A DNA stretch of 64,000 nucleotides, from assembly GCA_024336345.1 (NCBI GenBank), contig JANFOG010000015.1:496001-560000 (forward strand), written 5' to 3'. A model generated the notes under the pieces. It saw only the letters and a list, made by a program, of their open reading frames with translations. It ran no database searches and had not been told where the DNA came from. This document shows positions 24,764 through 35,416 of this stretch, in pieces. Numbering within the stretch: the first letter of the stretch is position 1; each line of letters opens with the position of its first letter. Made by a program: the position numbers and the translations under genes. The DNA is from Mariannaea sp. PMI_226. Lineage: Eukaryota; Ascomycota; Sordariomycetes; Hypocreales; Nectriaceae.

Positions 24764-27474
24764 TCACTCGCCCACAGCCAAATTCCAACCTTCCATGTTG
24801 TTCTCACCCAGGAACGCCTCCATGCCTCCCAAGCCGCCCGTCACCTAAGAGATAAAAGTTAGCATTGAAACTGCCATGAGATTTAGGTATTTAGGTAGAC
24901 TCACAAGAGAATCAAATTGTCCCCATCCCGTCATGCGCAGGATGGAGCTTCCTGGGCTGTGCTCCACGAAATCAAGGCCCTCTTCGTTAGCGAGGCCCAA
25001 GTGTTCAGCGACGCCTTCGCCAGGTGGCACAAAATGCATGCGGTGTGAGCCTAGGCCTTGAAGCCCCTGGTTTGGATAAGTCTCAATGAGAAGCTCGTCG
25101 CTTTCTCCCACGTTTGTACCAGTGATTTCGCCATCAGCTGCGGAAAGCTCTCGTAAATGAGAGTTATGTCGTAATACTTCTAATCGTAGCTCTTGGAGTA
25201 CAACACCGTATCGCTGGGCCAAAGAGCCAGGCATGGCAATTGAAGTAATCTGTGATTGACACTTTATAGCAGCGTGGAAGGCCGGAAGATACGTCTCTGG
25301 CGGTGCATGACGCTGCTGGATGGCGTAGACATAAAGCATGACTACGGCAGAAAAGGCAAAGTAGTGTGAAAACTGGACTACATATTAGCGATTATCCTCA
25401 GGTGAATCCCTTGCAGAGAATATTGTTACCCAAAGAGTGTTGTACAGCTGACCGCTGGAGGAGAGGTCGTCAATCTTGGCGACAATGTTCATCGCAGCAT
25501 TGAGACACCGTTGAACATGGTCATTAGTTAAATCTGTATTCTGGTGATTCCTACTATTCCTTGTAGCCCCAAGATTGGCGAGACTGGCAAAGTTGTTGAG
25601 CAAGAATGGGCGATGAACGAGAATCTGGGCATGCCAGCAGGCTAAACTCAAGACATTCCGCTGTCGGAGGAAGATGGGTTGAAACAAGGACGGGTCAATT
25701 CCATCTGTATTTACAAGGTACGAAACACCGCTTTGCCAGGTTTCAAGCTCCTTGGTGTACTTTGCGGCAATCCTGTACTGCGCATCCGCTGGCTGTGAGC
25801 GGATCCCATAGAGATCACGCAAGATTCTGGCCACAATTTGAGACAACCTTGAGCCATTTTGTTAGTGCCCAATCCCTTATATAGTATGTGCGAGCTACTG
25901 AGACGTCAAGAACAACAACTTACTTGATATGTGCACAGGACCCCGACATGACGGATTGGACGCTGCCAAGCGACGATGGCGGGGTCAGCCCGCGACCAAT
26001 CCTATAGTCATCCACGCAAAGCGGCATCTCCTGGTCAATGTCCTCATCGTGAAATGTGCGCGGTCTTCCGAGAGCTGCACTGAGATAAGTACTCAGATTG
26101 TAGGCGCACCAGAATGTCCGTTTTCGACACTCCAGGTCAACATAGTCCGGGTGGCTGGTGGCATCAACGCGAGACTTTCGATGAATCCCCAAAGCTAGCA
26201 TGAGGTGAGCAGTAGTTCCGAAAAGGCTCCAGCAGTGGTTGAGCCGGGAATGTGAGAGAAGGTAGAAACATTGTGCGAGACGAGCTTGGACGCTTGTGAG
26301 TCGGATTGCACCCTTTTCCGCCGCAAGTTGGTCTTCGGCAGCCGAGAAGAAGCGGGCACTTATAAACGTTAGAAATCGTTACACAAGGTTGAAATCCTCT
26401 CATAATCACTTCACTTACCTTGAAATTGGATCTACTGTCCCAGCTTGAGACTTTGGAAAGTTTTCAGCATGAGCAAAGACCATGAATAATACAGCCGTCC
26501 TGCTTCGAGCGTCGGCTTGGTCACGCATACTTCCATTCGTGTCATACAGCTCTTGAAGCCATCCCTCCACCGTGCCACGGTGCAAGAACCGATGGGTCGC
26601 AGCAGAAAACTCAAAGTACCTAGCAAGAAGAGCTTCTGCTTCAGCCCGGGGTGGAAGAATAAGAAAACGAGTATCCTCAAACTTTGGTAACGGTAAATCT
26701 CCAAAAGTGAAAATGGACGACTCGGATGAAGTTGCGGAGCGCTGCCGTAACAGCTTTCTTTGGACTCTCAGCAAAAACGACGCTCCTGAGGCTGGGCCGA
26801 CGTAGTGTCCTTGCCTATCAATTGGCGCCGGCTCAGGAGAGTTGCGAGAGGACTGCGTTGCTGACAAGCCATTATCATGCTTTGCCGATTCAAACGCCCT
26901 CGTTTCAAGGGACACGGGACTTGGGATATGCTCCTCGGCCTCCCCGCGACCCGGAGTAGAACCGGTGAGTTGCGGTTCCTCGGTAGTTTGCTGTGCCTGG
27001 TCGCCAAGCTCGTCCATATCCATTTCAATAGATGGTAGACGACCGCGACGATAGGAGGCCGTGTACCTACAGTCAAGCCTCAGGCGCGCGCAGAGGGCGC
27101 AGGGATATTTCCCCGAACAACGAGTCTTGCGCCTGAAGGATATTAGTCTCAGTCAGATCCAGCCGAACAAAATCTGGGTCAACACATATACACGCACATA
27201 CAGATATATATGTATGCATGTATGTATAATTGTAACAGTCAATGATATGCGGAAATGGGGAGAACACTGACGCTTTGCATCGATCACAGGCTCTGCTGGC
27301 TCTGCTTCTGGCATGAGGTGGTTTACGCCGCTTCTGACTATGCCCACGGCCATCACTCTCATGCAAGTCTGGCTGGCCCATCATTCCAGAGGCGCTGGAG
27401 CGGCGTGCGGCGTTCATGTCTGGGTACGGAAAAGGGGGATTCTGACGTCGGGAATGGCTCATTGGCATTTGCAC
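24764..27474 (-). CDS. Zn2Cys6 transcription factor with fungal_trans domain
   Basis: Six exons on the minus strand: 27474-27272, 27132-26419, 26358-25924, 25847-25430, 25372-24905 and 24844-24764, about 772 aa. The binuclear cluster is split by intron 1 and restored on splicing: ACDRCKARKTRCSG then CALCARLRLDC, preceded by basic residues (QKRRKPPHARSRASR). Intron 1 is 139 nt with a weak GTCAGT donor and holds TA/CA-rich microsatellite sequence. The fungal_trans domain lies around residues 190-480 (ARFFSAAEDQLAAEKG, AQCFYLLSHSRLNHCWSLFG, MLALGIHRK, ECRKRTFWCAYNLSTYLSAALGRP), a textbook match. The last exon codes for only 26 residues. It sits between the NRPS-like gene and the dehydratase gene, and is the natural candidate for the protein that binds the CGGAAAAG sites. 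That link is inferred. Confidence 0.9.
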
Positions 27475-27959
27475 CCTGCGGCGGAGTTGTTTATCTTTCT
27501 ACTATGTACTTTCCGTGGCTGGGTTCAACCGGAGTGTGGGGGATGGGAGAGAGGGGAATATGGGCTTGTCTCGATCGGTGAAAGCTCCGTTATAAGCGAC
27601 CCCATGTCCATTATAGTGGCGTTAATGGGTGGATGATGATACCCAATGTACATAGCTAACGAGGTGCATAAAGGCGGCACTGACCTTGACTTCAGGCAAA
27701 GAGCACAATACCAGTTAGACTCCATTGCTTTAAGAAAATAATGTTATATATATCCATCAGCTGGGATTGTGACTGAGAAGCCATGACATCGAGCCCACGG
27801 CTTGCCTGCAGGGTATCACATTTTAGCCATGTCAAAGCTGATCATGATCCCAGTTCCGATTCAATAAAGATTATTATGTGGATTATTTCTATTTTTATTT
27901 GATGATCTTTAGAAGTAGCCTGTAATTGCGTAGTGGTACACTGGTCCATGTTCAGCAGC
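27475..27959. promoter_or_regulatory. Upstream region of the Zn2Cys6 regulator, 3' flank of the dehydratase gene
   Basis: 485 bp; no gene seen and no copy of the CGGAAAAG motif, so the regulator itself may not be under the same control. Confidence 0.4.
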
Positions 27960-29272
27960 TCACCATTCTCTCCACTCTCCTCCAGGCCCAACAAACCCAG
28001 GACTCACCCACGCCTCAGCATTTTTGCTCACCTCCCGAATCTTGTCTTCGTCAATATCAATACCCAACCCAGGTCCGTTCATAAGATTGATATAGCCATT
28101 CTCTACGTCCCAAATCTCGGGATTCTTTATGTATGATAACAAGTCGTGCCCACCCGTGTTGTAGTGAATCCCTAAGCTCATCTCCTGGATTGCAAAATTG
28201 GCCAGAGTTGCATCCACATGGATGTTTGCTGCAAGGGCAATTGGACCAAGAGGACAGTGAGGCGCAATTGCTACATCATAGGCTTCTGCCATGGAGGCAA
28301 TTCGCCGCAACTCCGAGATACCTCCGACATGTGAGATGTCTGGCTGGAGGATATCGACACATGCGGCTTCGAGAAACGGTTTCACATCCCAGCGACTGTG
28401 CAGACGCTCGCCTAGGGCAATGGGGCATGTGACAGTCTGTGAGAAAGCCTTGATTCCTTCAACGTGTTCTGATAGAAGAGGTTCTTCGATGAACATGGGA
28501 CGATGAGGGGCGAGCAATGCTGCCAGCTGTTTTGCCATTGGCTTGTGCACACGGCCGTGGAAATCAACACCAACATCCATACCCAATGACTTGACTGCCT
28601 TTACTCTTTCGATACATGCATCGAGGGCCGATGGAGAGTCCAACCAGCCGAGGTCTTCTGTGCCATTCATCTTAACGGCAGAGAAGCCTTGAGAGCGACG
28701 AGACAGACTAACCAGAGAAGTCAGTACGAGCGTAACAGGAATCATGCAATTTCCAGCTTATCATACGCTTGAGTTTCAACATCATCCGGGCGGTCTCCTC
28801 CAATCCAGGCATAGACTTTGATCTTGTCCCTGACCTTTCCACCCAATAGTTCGTAAATGGGAACATTGAGCTTCCGAGCTAGAGATGTTTTAGCACTCCG
28901 TCTTGATAAACCGTATAAAATCATGTCCTACCTTTGAGGTCCCACAGAGCAATATCAATGCCGGCCAATGCGCTCATGAAGACTGGGCCACCTCTATAGA
29001 AACCCATGCGCCATGATTTCTGCCAGATACGTTCAATTTCACTACATCAGTCAGCTTCGTGTTCAAGAAAAATAAATCTAACCAGTGAAAACATACTCTG
29101 CCTCCATCCCTGTGTACTGCGAAATCCATGCGTCCAGGCACCCCTCAACAGCCTGGGTATGCCCCTCCAGCGACGCTTCACCCCACCCGACAGCGCCAGC
29201 GTCGTCAGTGATCTTGACGAAAAGCCAACGGGGAGGGACGCGGAAATACTCAATCAACGCAATTTTACCCAT
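27960..29272 (-). CDS. Mandelate racemase/enolase superfamily sugar-acid dehydratase (DgoD, D-galactonate dehydratase-like)
   Basis: Four exons: 29272-29097, 29041-28932, 28878-28767 and 28707-27960, giving 381 aa, almost the length of bacterial DgoD. Matches run the full length: [13 protein letters not shown] and [12 protein letters not shown] at the N-terminus, [30 protein letters not shown] across introns 1 and 2, [27 protein letters not shown] (metal ligand Asp), [10 protein letters not shown] (Glu ligand), [20 protein letters not shown] and the catalytic His region [18 protein letters not shown]. It should remove water from an aldonic acid to give the 2-keto-3-deoxy acid. D-galactonate is the best guess, but family members vary (gluconate, arabinonate, rhamnonate). 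The classic fungal galacturonate enzyme acts on L-galactonate, so this could mark a different pathway. Confidence 0.9.
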
Positions 29273-29804
29273 CTTGTTTTTGGTGAAGCAACAATGTTCA
29301 AAATCGCCCATTGTGCGTTTATAAATTTGGACTTCAAACGCCCTACAAAGCAACCGGAGTTCTTGCCGAATTGTTGCCGGGATTTCGGATCAATTGACAC
29401 CGGGTCGGATAAGCAACCGCCGCAGTTGGGGAGATGTGATGACATCCGTGCCGTTCTCCGACGCCGCTCAAGCTCCGGGCCGTCGAGCTTCGACAATTCG
29501 GAGGAACCGTAAGCTTGGTCTTTGCTACCAATGCGGCCAATTCAATTAAGCGCGGAGACTATGAGACTTTGCCAAAGGATATGGTCATCTGCTGCCCAGC
29601 TTGGGTCGTCAACTCTGACTGTAAAGCCACTGACGCTCTCATGCTCTCCCCTCTCACAAAGCAAATGAATATCTGAGTCAACTGAAAGTGAAAAAAAAAA
29701 AGCATGACTTGAAGACACATAGTGAGAGTATTTTATGGTAAACAAAATCAACCACACTCTGTCGAGCATTGTGTGACGTAATTCTTTGTATCATCTCCAA
29801 CTAC
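29273..29804. promoter_or_regulatory. Promoter region of the dehydratase gene
   Basis: 532 bp with many CGG/CCG triplets at 29350-29510, including two TCGGAT copies (about 29385 and 29405) and a TATA-like tttataaattt near 29318. No exact CGGAAAAG copy was found here. Confidence 0.4.
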
Positions 29805-30920
29805 CTAAGCTGCTGCCTTGATCTCCCTCTGCTTCGCAATCCAAGCCATCCTTGCGCCTTTTAGAAACTCCTCAGTATGTTCTCCAAACACGTTGACGCC
29901 CAATCTCACAGGCACATTGTATCTATGATTTTTATCTAGGGAATTGATTTTCTTAAACGCCTCCTGAGGGAGCTCAAAGTCCTCAAAGTTCTCCGCGATG
30001 CGCGAAGGCGTTACTGATTTGGGGAGCACAGCCGTTCCGCGCTGTACAGCCCACTGGATGAGTACTTGCGCAGGAGTTTTACTCAGGGACTTCGCGATGG
30101 TGATAATTTCTGGGTCATCAATGGCCTTGGGGAGGTTGTAGATGTTGTTGCCTGAGGGTGAGTAGGCTGTGATGAGAATGTTTTGTTGCTTGGACCATGC
30201 TAAGAGACCAGGTTGCTGGAGATACGGATGAGCCTCAATTTGGTTGACAGCGGGCTTAATTTCGGCGCTGCGAAGATGTCAGACCGTAATTCGTTTCCAT
30301 AGCAATACTCCTCTCATATCGACTCACAAGGCGAGAATTTCTTCCGTCTTCTCCTTGGTAAAATTGCTGATGCCAATGCTCCTAATTTTACCCTTCTTCA
30401 CCAGCGACTCCATAGCTTGCCACGTCTCCTTGATAGGAACGTCGACGACATGAACACCTTCATCAGAGGGATCAATTGGAAACCGCTCGGTCGCATTCTG
30501 AGGCTTTCTGAAAGATATGGGCCAGTGGATTAGGTAGAGATCCAGGTAATCAGTGCCAAGGTCCTTGAGGGATTGGTCAAGAGCCTCCTCAACATCACCG
30601 GCTCGGTGATGCGTGTTCCATAGCTTTGATGTTAGGAAGAACTGATCACGAGGCACACCTGATGCCTTGATGCCTGCGCCGACCTCTGCCTCGTTATCAT
30701 AGACAGCCGCAGCATCGATGTGGCGGTATCCATGCTTCAAGGCAAACTCAACAGCATTTGCGACCTCGTTTGGGCCAGATTGCTATACATCAATGTTAGT
30801 ATTTTCACTGCACAGGAAAGAGAAAACTAAAAAAGTGCTGAAGGTTCTTACCCAAGTGCCCAACCCTATTAGAGGAATAGAATATCCGGAGTTGAGCTTG
30901 AAAGACCGGCCAGAAGACAT
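29805..30920 (-). CDS. Aldo-keto reductase (glyceraldehyde/aldose reductase type)
   Basis: Exons 30920-30852, 30782-30328 and 30267-29805 give 328 aa, normal for the family. The N-terminus is SFKLNSGYSIPLIGLGTW; the active-site tetrad can be seen as Asp and Tyr in IDAAAVYDNEAEVG, Lys in LTSKLWNTHH and His in LYLIHWPIS. Cofactor loops QIEAHPYLQQ and AVLPKSVTPSRIAENF follow. The family includes yeast GCY1 and the fungal L-glyceraldehyde reductases that make glycerol at the end of galacturonate catabolism. In this cluster it would remove the glyceraldehyde released by the aldolase; it could also reduce an aldehyde made by the NRPS-like enzyme. Divergent from the aldolase gene across a 447-bp shared promoter. 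Confidence 0.9.
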
Positions 30921-31367
30921 GATGGTGATGTTTGGATGCTGTAGAACCAACTTGCTAGAAGATTTCCTTGCGGAGCTGGGAGATATCTCTCTATCTTAAC
31001 AATCTCATATATTGGCTGAACCGACTGCACGGCATTGCGCCATCTCGTTGGCCGGTTCCATTTATCCGACTTGATGCATTCGTCAACAAATCGGAAAAGC
31101 CTGGGTTTTATTATTCATTTATTTCCGGCACTGGTTGGTCGGAGGCGGGACCGGAGCCAGCAAAGCCAGAGCTGACTCGGCATCGGAGCCACATCCCGCC
31201 GGGGCATTGATGCACCGAGGGTGGACAGCACATACTTTGACGTGCTTTAAAGGCCTCTTCACTTTTGAAACTTGATGCTTGGCCAAGCCGTAGAGATCTC
31301 TCTTTCTGACTAATTTTTTTTTTTCCTTTTTCTCTCTCTCTCAACACACATAAAAGTCTAGATCAAG
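30921..31367. promoter_or_regulatory. Shared divergent promoter of reductase and aldolase genes
   Basis: 447 bp. CGGAAAAG lies at 31092-31099. A dense set of CGG/CCG triplets follows at about 31125-31205 (for example tcggaggcgggaccggag). A long T/CT tract from 31310 to 31345 leads into the aldolase start. Confidence 0.5.
31092..31099 (+). promoter_or_regulatory. CGGAAAAG motif, reductase/aldolase promoter
   Basis: Exact octamer, preceded by AAAT, about 170 bases from the reductase start and 270 from the aldolase start. Same octamer as in the NRPS-like promoter and the MFS/kinase promoter. Confidence 0.4.
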
Positions 31368-32462
31368 ATGGCTGCTCTTCCTCCTCCTGATGGCGTCTTT
31401 GTTCCTGTGCCGACCTTCTTCGAGGCCGAGGTAAAGGCCCCCTCACTTCAGCCAGCAGTCGATGTATCCACGCAGGCTGCTCACAGCATCCATCTCGCCA
31501 AGTCTGGAATCACAGGTCTTGTGCTCATGGGCTCCACTGGTGAGGCCATCCACATGTCGAGCGCCGAGCGCATCAATCTCATCTCCGGCGTACGCAAGGG
31601 CCTTGACGAGGCGGGGTATAAGGACTACCCCATCATGGCGGGCGTGCTCGTCAACAGCGTCGATGAGACTCTCGAGTGGCTACACGATGCGAAAACGGCG
31701 GGTGCTCAGTGGGGACTCGTGCTTGCGCCGGGTTATTTCGGCAGTGCAGCGACGCAGGATAATCTGGTTGAATGGTTCACTCTGGTTGCTGATAACAGCC
31801 CTCTGCCGATTCTTTTGTGAGATTTGTAATAGTTTGGCCCGACAATAGAGCCTTTTACTGATGATGAGGCAGATACAACTACCCTGGTGTCACAAACAAC
31901 CTCCTAATCAGCATAGACTCTTATGTCAAACTAGCACAGCATCCAAACATCGTAGGCTGCAAGATGTACGTAGGCCCCTTAATTCAACTCCACGATACTG
32001 CTTGCTTAATTAATCGACTCATTTTCTAGGTCACACGGCAACGTTTCACACCACGTACAAGTTTCTCTCCACCCCAAGATTGACCACTCCAAGTTCCGCG
32101 TTTTCTCAGGCTTTGGACAGCAACTTGGCCCCATTGTAGTATTTAACGCTGCCGGTGTGATTGACGGCCTGGCTGCAATTTTCCCCAAGACCGTTACCCG
32201 CCTGTTCTCTCTGGCCGCTAAGAGACCGTTGGACGAGCCGACGTTGGAGGAGACTCGCAGGCTACAATGGAAGGTCTCTACGGCTGAGGAATATATCGTA
32301 ACTCATGGTATTCTTGGCATAAGAGAGGCAATCTTCAAGGTCCTGGGTTTCGGCCATCTCTCCGGAGGAAGACTCCCTTTGAGAGGGGCATTGGCTAAGG
32401 GGGCTTATGAGAAGTGGGATGAGGTGATCGGGCAGATGGTAGAGGAGGAGAAGAAAATATAG
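31368..32462 (+). CDS. DapA-family 2-keto-3-deoxy-aldonate aldolase
   Basis: Exons 31368-31816, 31873-31965 and 32030-32462 give 324 aa. The DHDPS/NAL family pattern is clear: VPVPTFFEAE, the GLVLMGSTGEAIHMS motif, PIMAGVLVNSVDET, the tyrosine loop ILLYNYPGVTNN rebuilt across intron 1, and the Schiff-base lysine in IVGCKMSHGN next to intron 2. Fungal LGA1/GaaC belong to this family and split 2-keto-3-deoxy-L-galactonate into pyruvate and L-glyceraldehyde. The neighbouring dehydratase should supply the keto-deoxy acid, and the divergent reductase should use the aldehyde. The stereochemistry of the substrate cannot be read from sequence. Confidence 0.9.
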
Positions 32463-33011
32463 CTTCTGAAACGGACCACACACTTTATGATTGAGCTCAA
32501 AGCTTCGTCTTTCATGAATTGAATGACTGTTATGCAATTTGATGAGTAGGCCGGAGCATAATTCGCATGTTTTCTTGTTAGTTGACTGTTGTAGAATGAC
32601 GTGTCGCGAAATTTCTAGTGTTACTGTGAGACACACGGCCATGAAGAGTATACACACGTCTTAAAGCACACATTGATGGGTCCAAACAGATCTAACTTTC
32701 AACATTTGAATACACGGGCAGTAGAATTCAAGGGATCATCACCCCATTCCTTGAAGATGACGAGACTAAGCTCTACAAGTCACAAAATTTTGGCCAGAAT
32801 GAACTATTCGGTGCTGCAGCCGCAGGTGCCCACTCATTCTTGTAAATTTTCTCTCATCTTGGTACTTATAATTACTAATTCGTCGTAGAAACAAACAGCC
32901 ATGTTGGCCCAAAAAATAGAATATCATCCCAGTCCATTGCTTCACGCCATATCATCAAACTCCCCTTCATAGCTCAACGATCTCAGGCCATCAAGCTGCA
33001 GATAAGGTAGC
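32463..33011. other. Intergenic between convergent aldolase and MFS genes
   Basis: 549 bp of 3' flank for both genes; no gene or motif seen. Confidence 0.5.
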
Positions 33012-34747
33012 TTAGTACACGTAAAAGTTGGTCTCGCTAGGGTTTGCCTCTCGCATCTTCTTGTTCTTCCTCATGAGAGAGATCTTCATAATCCAGGCAC
33101 AAATGACGACACCGACGGAGAAACCGATAGAAGCAACCATGGGCTCAACGTATCGAGGCTCCGCACTCTTAGGCCAAAGGTACGGAGTGTAGACCGACGC
33201 CAGATTGCCAAAGGTGTTGGCCATTGCGATAGAAACGGCCTTCTTCTCATCGGTTTGACCAACAACTAACATTCGGAGATTAGATAAAGGATATTTACTA
33301 GTGTTTTAGAAGAAGTGTTGACTTACCACTTGCAGTCCATCCGAGAATGAGATTATTGACGCCGTAAGTAGCACCGACGAAGAGCATGATACCAACGAAG
33401 CGAGCAGGCACATTGAGAGTGGCGCATGAAAGAGCAAAACCAGCAATGGCAACGGCTTTGCTGAGTGTGGTGTGCCATGTTCGCTCGTTGTAGCGGCCGG
33501 AAGACCAGGAGACGGCGATTGAGACAAAGGCGGCGAAGAGGTAAGGGGGGCAAGTTAGGACAAGAGTGATGGTGGTGTTATAGCCGAGAGTTTGAACAAC
33601 ACTAGGCAAGAAGTTCTTGAAGCCGTTGGCCTATTTTTTGTTGTTAGCTTTGCTACCAAGATAGCGAAGTTCACCACTCACAGAAAGATGGAGGTTGTCC
33701 ATAAGGCAGAAAACCCATGTTCTCCAGTCAGAGGCGGCCTCGCGAAGACCAACCCAGACGCTGGTATTTTCACGACGGCCAGTGACATCACGAGCAATTC
33801 GAGCATGTGCGAGCTCACGCTCTTCCTGCTTGAGCCAACGGGTCTGGAGGGGACTATCAGGAAGAGTAAAGATTGAAACAATGGCAACGGCGAGAGAGAA
33901 GACGCCCTGGATAATGAACAGCCTATGATATTAAAACTCAGCGGTCTGAAAGGAGAATCGGGATAATTGTGTAAATCTTACCATTGCCAGCCATGGAGAC
34001 CGTGGACACCATCGAGACCTGAAAAAATGGGTGCAGCAATCAGACCTGAGAAAGAGCTAGCAGCCATGTTTCCAGTGTAGAAGATGGACATTCGGGTTGC
34101 AATCTCTTTGCGGTTATAGAACATGGATATCATATACAGAGCACCAGGGTAGAAGGGTGCCTCGACGAGACCGAGTAGAAAGCGGCAGGCGAGCATGCTC
34201 CCATAACTGTTGGCTTTGTATGTCAGAATTGACAAGAGAGACCACGCCATAAAGAATCCTAATGATCATATTAGCTGGCTGTTGAAGAAAATTCTTTCTA
34301 TCACTAGATAAGGATACTTACCAGCCATATACCACGAAGGCCGAACGCGATTCAACAGCATGTTGGAAGGGACCTGGCCACACAGATATCCCACAAAGAG
34401 AATTGACACACAGGTATTGTACTGGTTTCCCTCCAAGTGAAGATGCGTCTCAAGCTTATTCAACCGTGCGTTGACCATAGCATTGCGGTCAAGGAAGTTG
34501 AAGAAGTACATGAGCCATAGCATTGGCTGGGAGATTGTTAGCTGCGATACTTCTTATCAAATTGAGACAGAAATAGAGTACTAACCATTATATACCAGTC
34601 AAGCTTCCTTACGAGAGCAATTTCTCTGGGGTCAGTCTTTGAGCTGGCACCAAACTCATCGACATTTTCGACATCGGGAGCCTTGAGGATGTCATCATGC
34701 TCAGGGGCCTCGACGTGCGAGATGTTGTTCTTGTCGTCGTGCGACAT
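33012..34747 (-). CDS. MFS transporter, Dal5/anion:cation symporter type
   Basis: Six exons: 34747-34586, 34526-34322, 34258-33982, 33922-33682, 33630-33327 and 33265-33012, giving 480 aa. The N-terminus is hydrophilic and acidic (APEHDDILKAPDVENVDEF), followed by KLDWYIM and PMLWLMYFFNFLDRNAMVNARL, the signature start of the allantoate permease family. Other family matches are LFVGYLCGQVPSNMLLNRVRPSWYM, RFLLGLVEAPFYPGALYM and the C-terminal tail FYVY. The family carries organic anions such as allantoate, nicotinate and sugar acids, so uptake of the aldonate is a reasonable role. It is divergent from the kinase gene with an inverted-repeat motif midway. Confidence 0.9.
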
Positions 34748-35416
34748 GGGTGTTGTTATTATTCGTCAATATGGTTCTGGCTCATCAAGCAGGCTGAGGA
34801 GAGCTGGTTATTGAACTCTTCAAAGCTGACGATGCCTCAGGTCTTTAGGTCAAAGGGCAAGACGGAGATGTTTGTACTTGAGTATATAATATCTAGGTCC
34901 CATTTTCCGTCTATCTATTTTTGCGGGGATGCGGGGGAAGACCAAGTCTGGGGAAATGGAAGTGGAAGTGGCAGCGCTAGCGGAGAGCGGACAAGGGCGG
35001 TGGCGGTGAGATGCACTGGAGAGAGGCCTGTCATCATCCATCTTCGGCAGCTAGAGGTCAGAGTCGGCTCGGAAAAGGGAGATACTAATGCTTTTCCGAG
35101 TGTTTTGGCGTGCGTAGCCGATCCCTTCATCAGCATGCCTCTCACCTTCAGCCGAAATGAGGCGTTGCGCATCCTGCAACGTGCAATTGACAAAAGATAC
35201 TGGACAAGACAATCAGGAAAAAGCAATGGCTGACAAGGAAAAGTGGTATAGGACAAGGAGATTGCCATCAAACATCGCGGAGATGTGGCCTAGATCATCG
35301 GCAGATTGATGACAGCTGCTGATGGAGCAATGACTTAATACCACGTCTTTCTGTCCGGAGGAGACTGCGACGCAAACCCCAGCAAACAAACGGACATTAT
35401 CAATCCAAGTCAAATT
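34748..35416. promoter_or_regulatory. Shared divergent promoter of MFS and dihydroxyacetone kinase genes
   Basis: 669 bp. Almost exactly in the middle lies a perfect inverted repeat (35068-35100). Other CGG triplets occur nearby (agagtcggctcgg). I see no gene. Confidence 0.55.
35068..35100. promoter_or_regulatory. 10-bp inverted repeat CTCGGAAAAG / CTTTTCCGAG
   Basis: CTCGGAAAAG at 35068-35077 and its exact reverse complement CTTTTCCGAG at 35091-35100, with 13 bases between. It lies about 320-350 bases from both divergent starts. A CGG-based inverted repeat is the usual shape of a site for a Zn2Cys6 dimer. Confidence 0.55.

Noticed and set aside
26311..26327. Further CGGAAAAG copy
   Set aside because: It falls in exon 3 of the Zn2Cys6 gene and codes for Ala-Ala-Glu-Lys-Gly in a conserved segment, so it was not counted as a promoter site.
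27170..27235. TA/CA-rich stretch as a possible regulatory repeat
   Set aside because: It lies inside intron 1 of the Zn2Cys6 gene and is a simple microsatellite.
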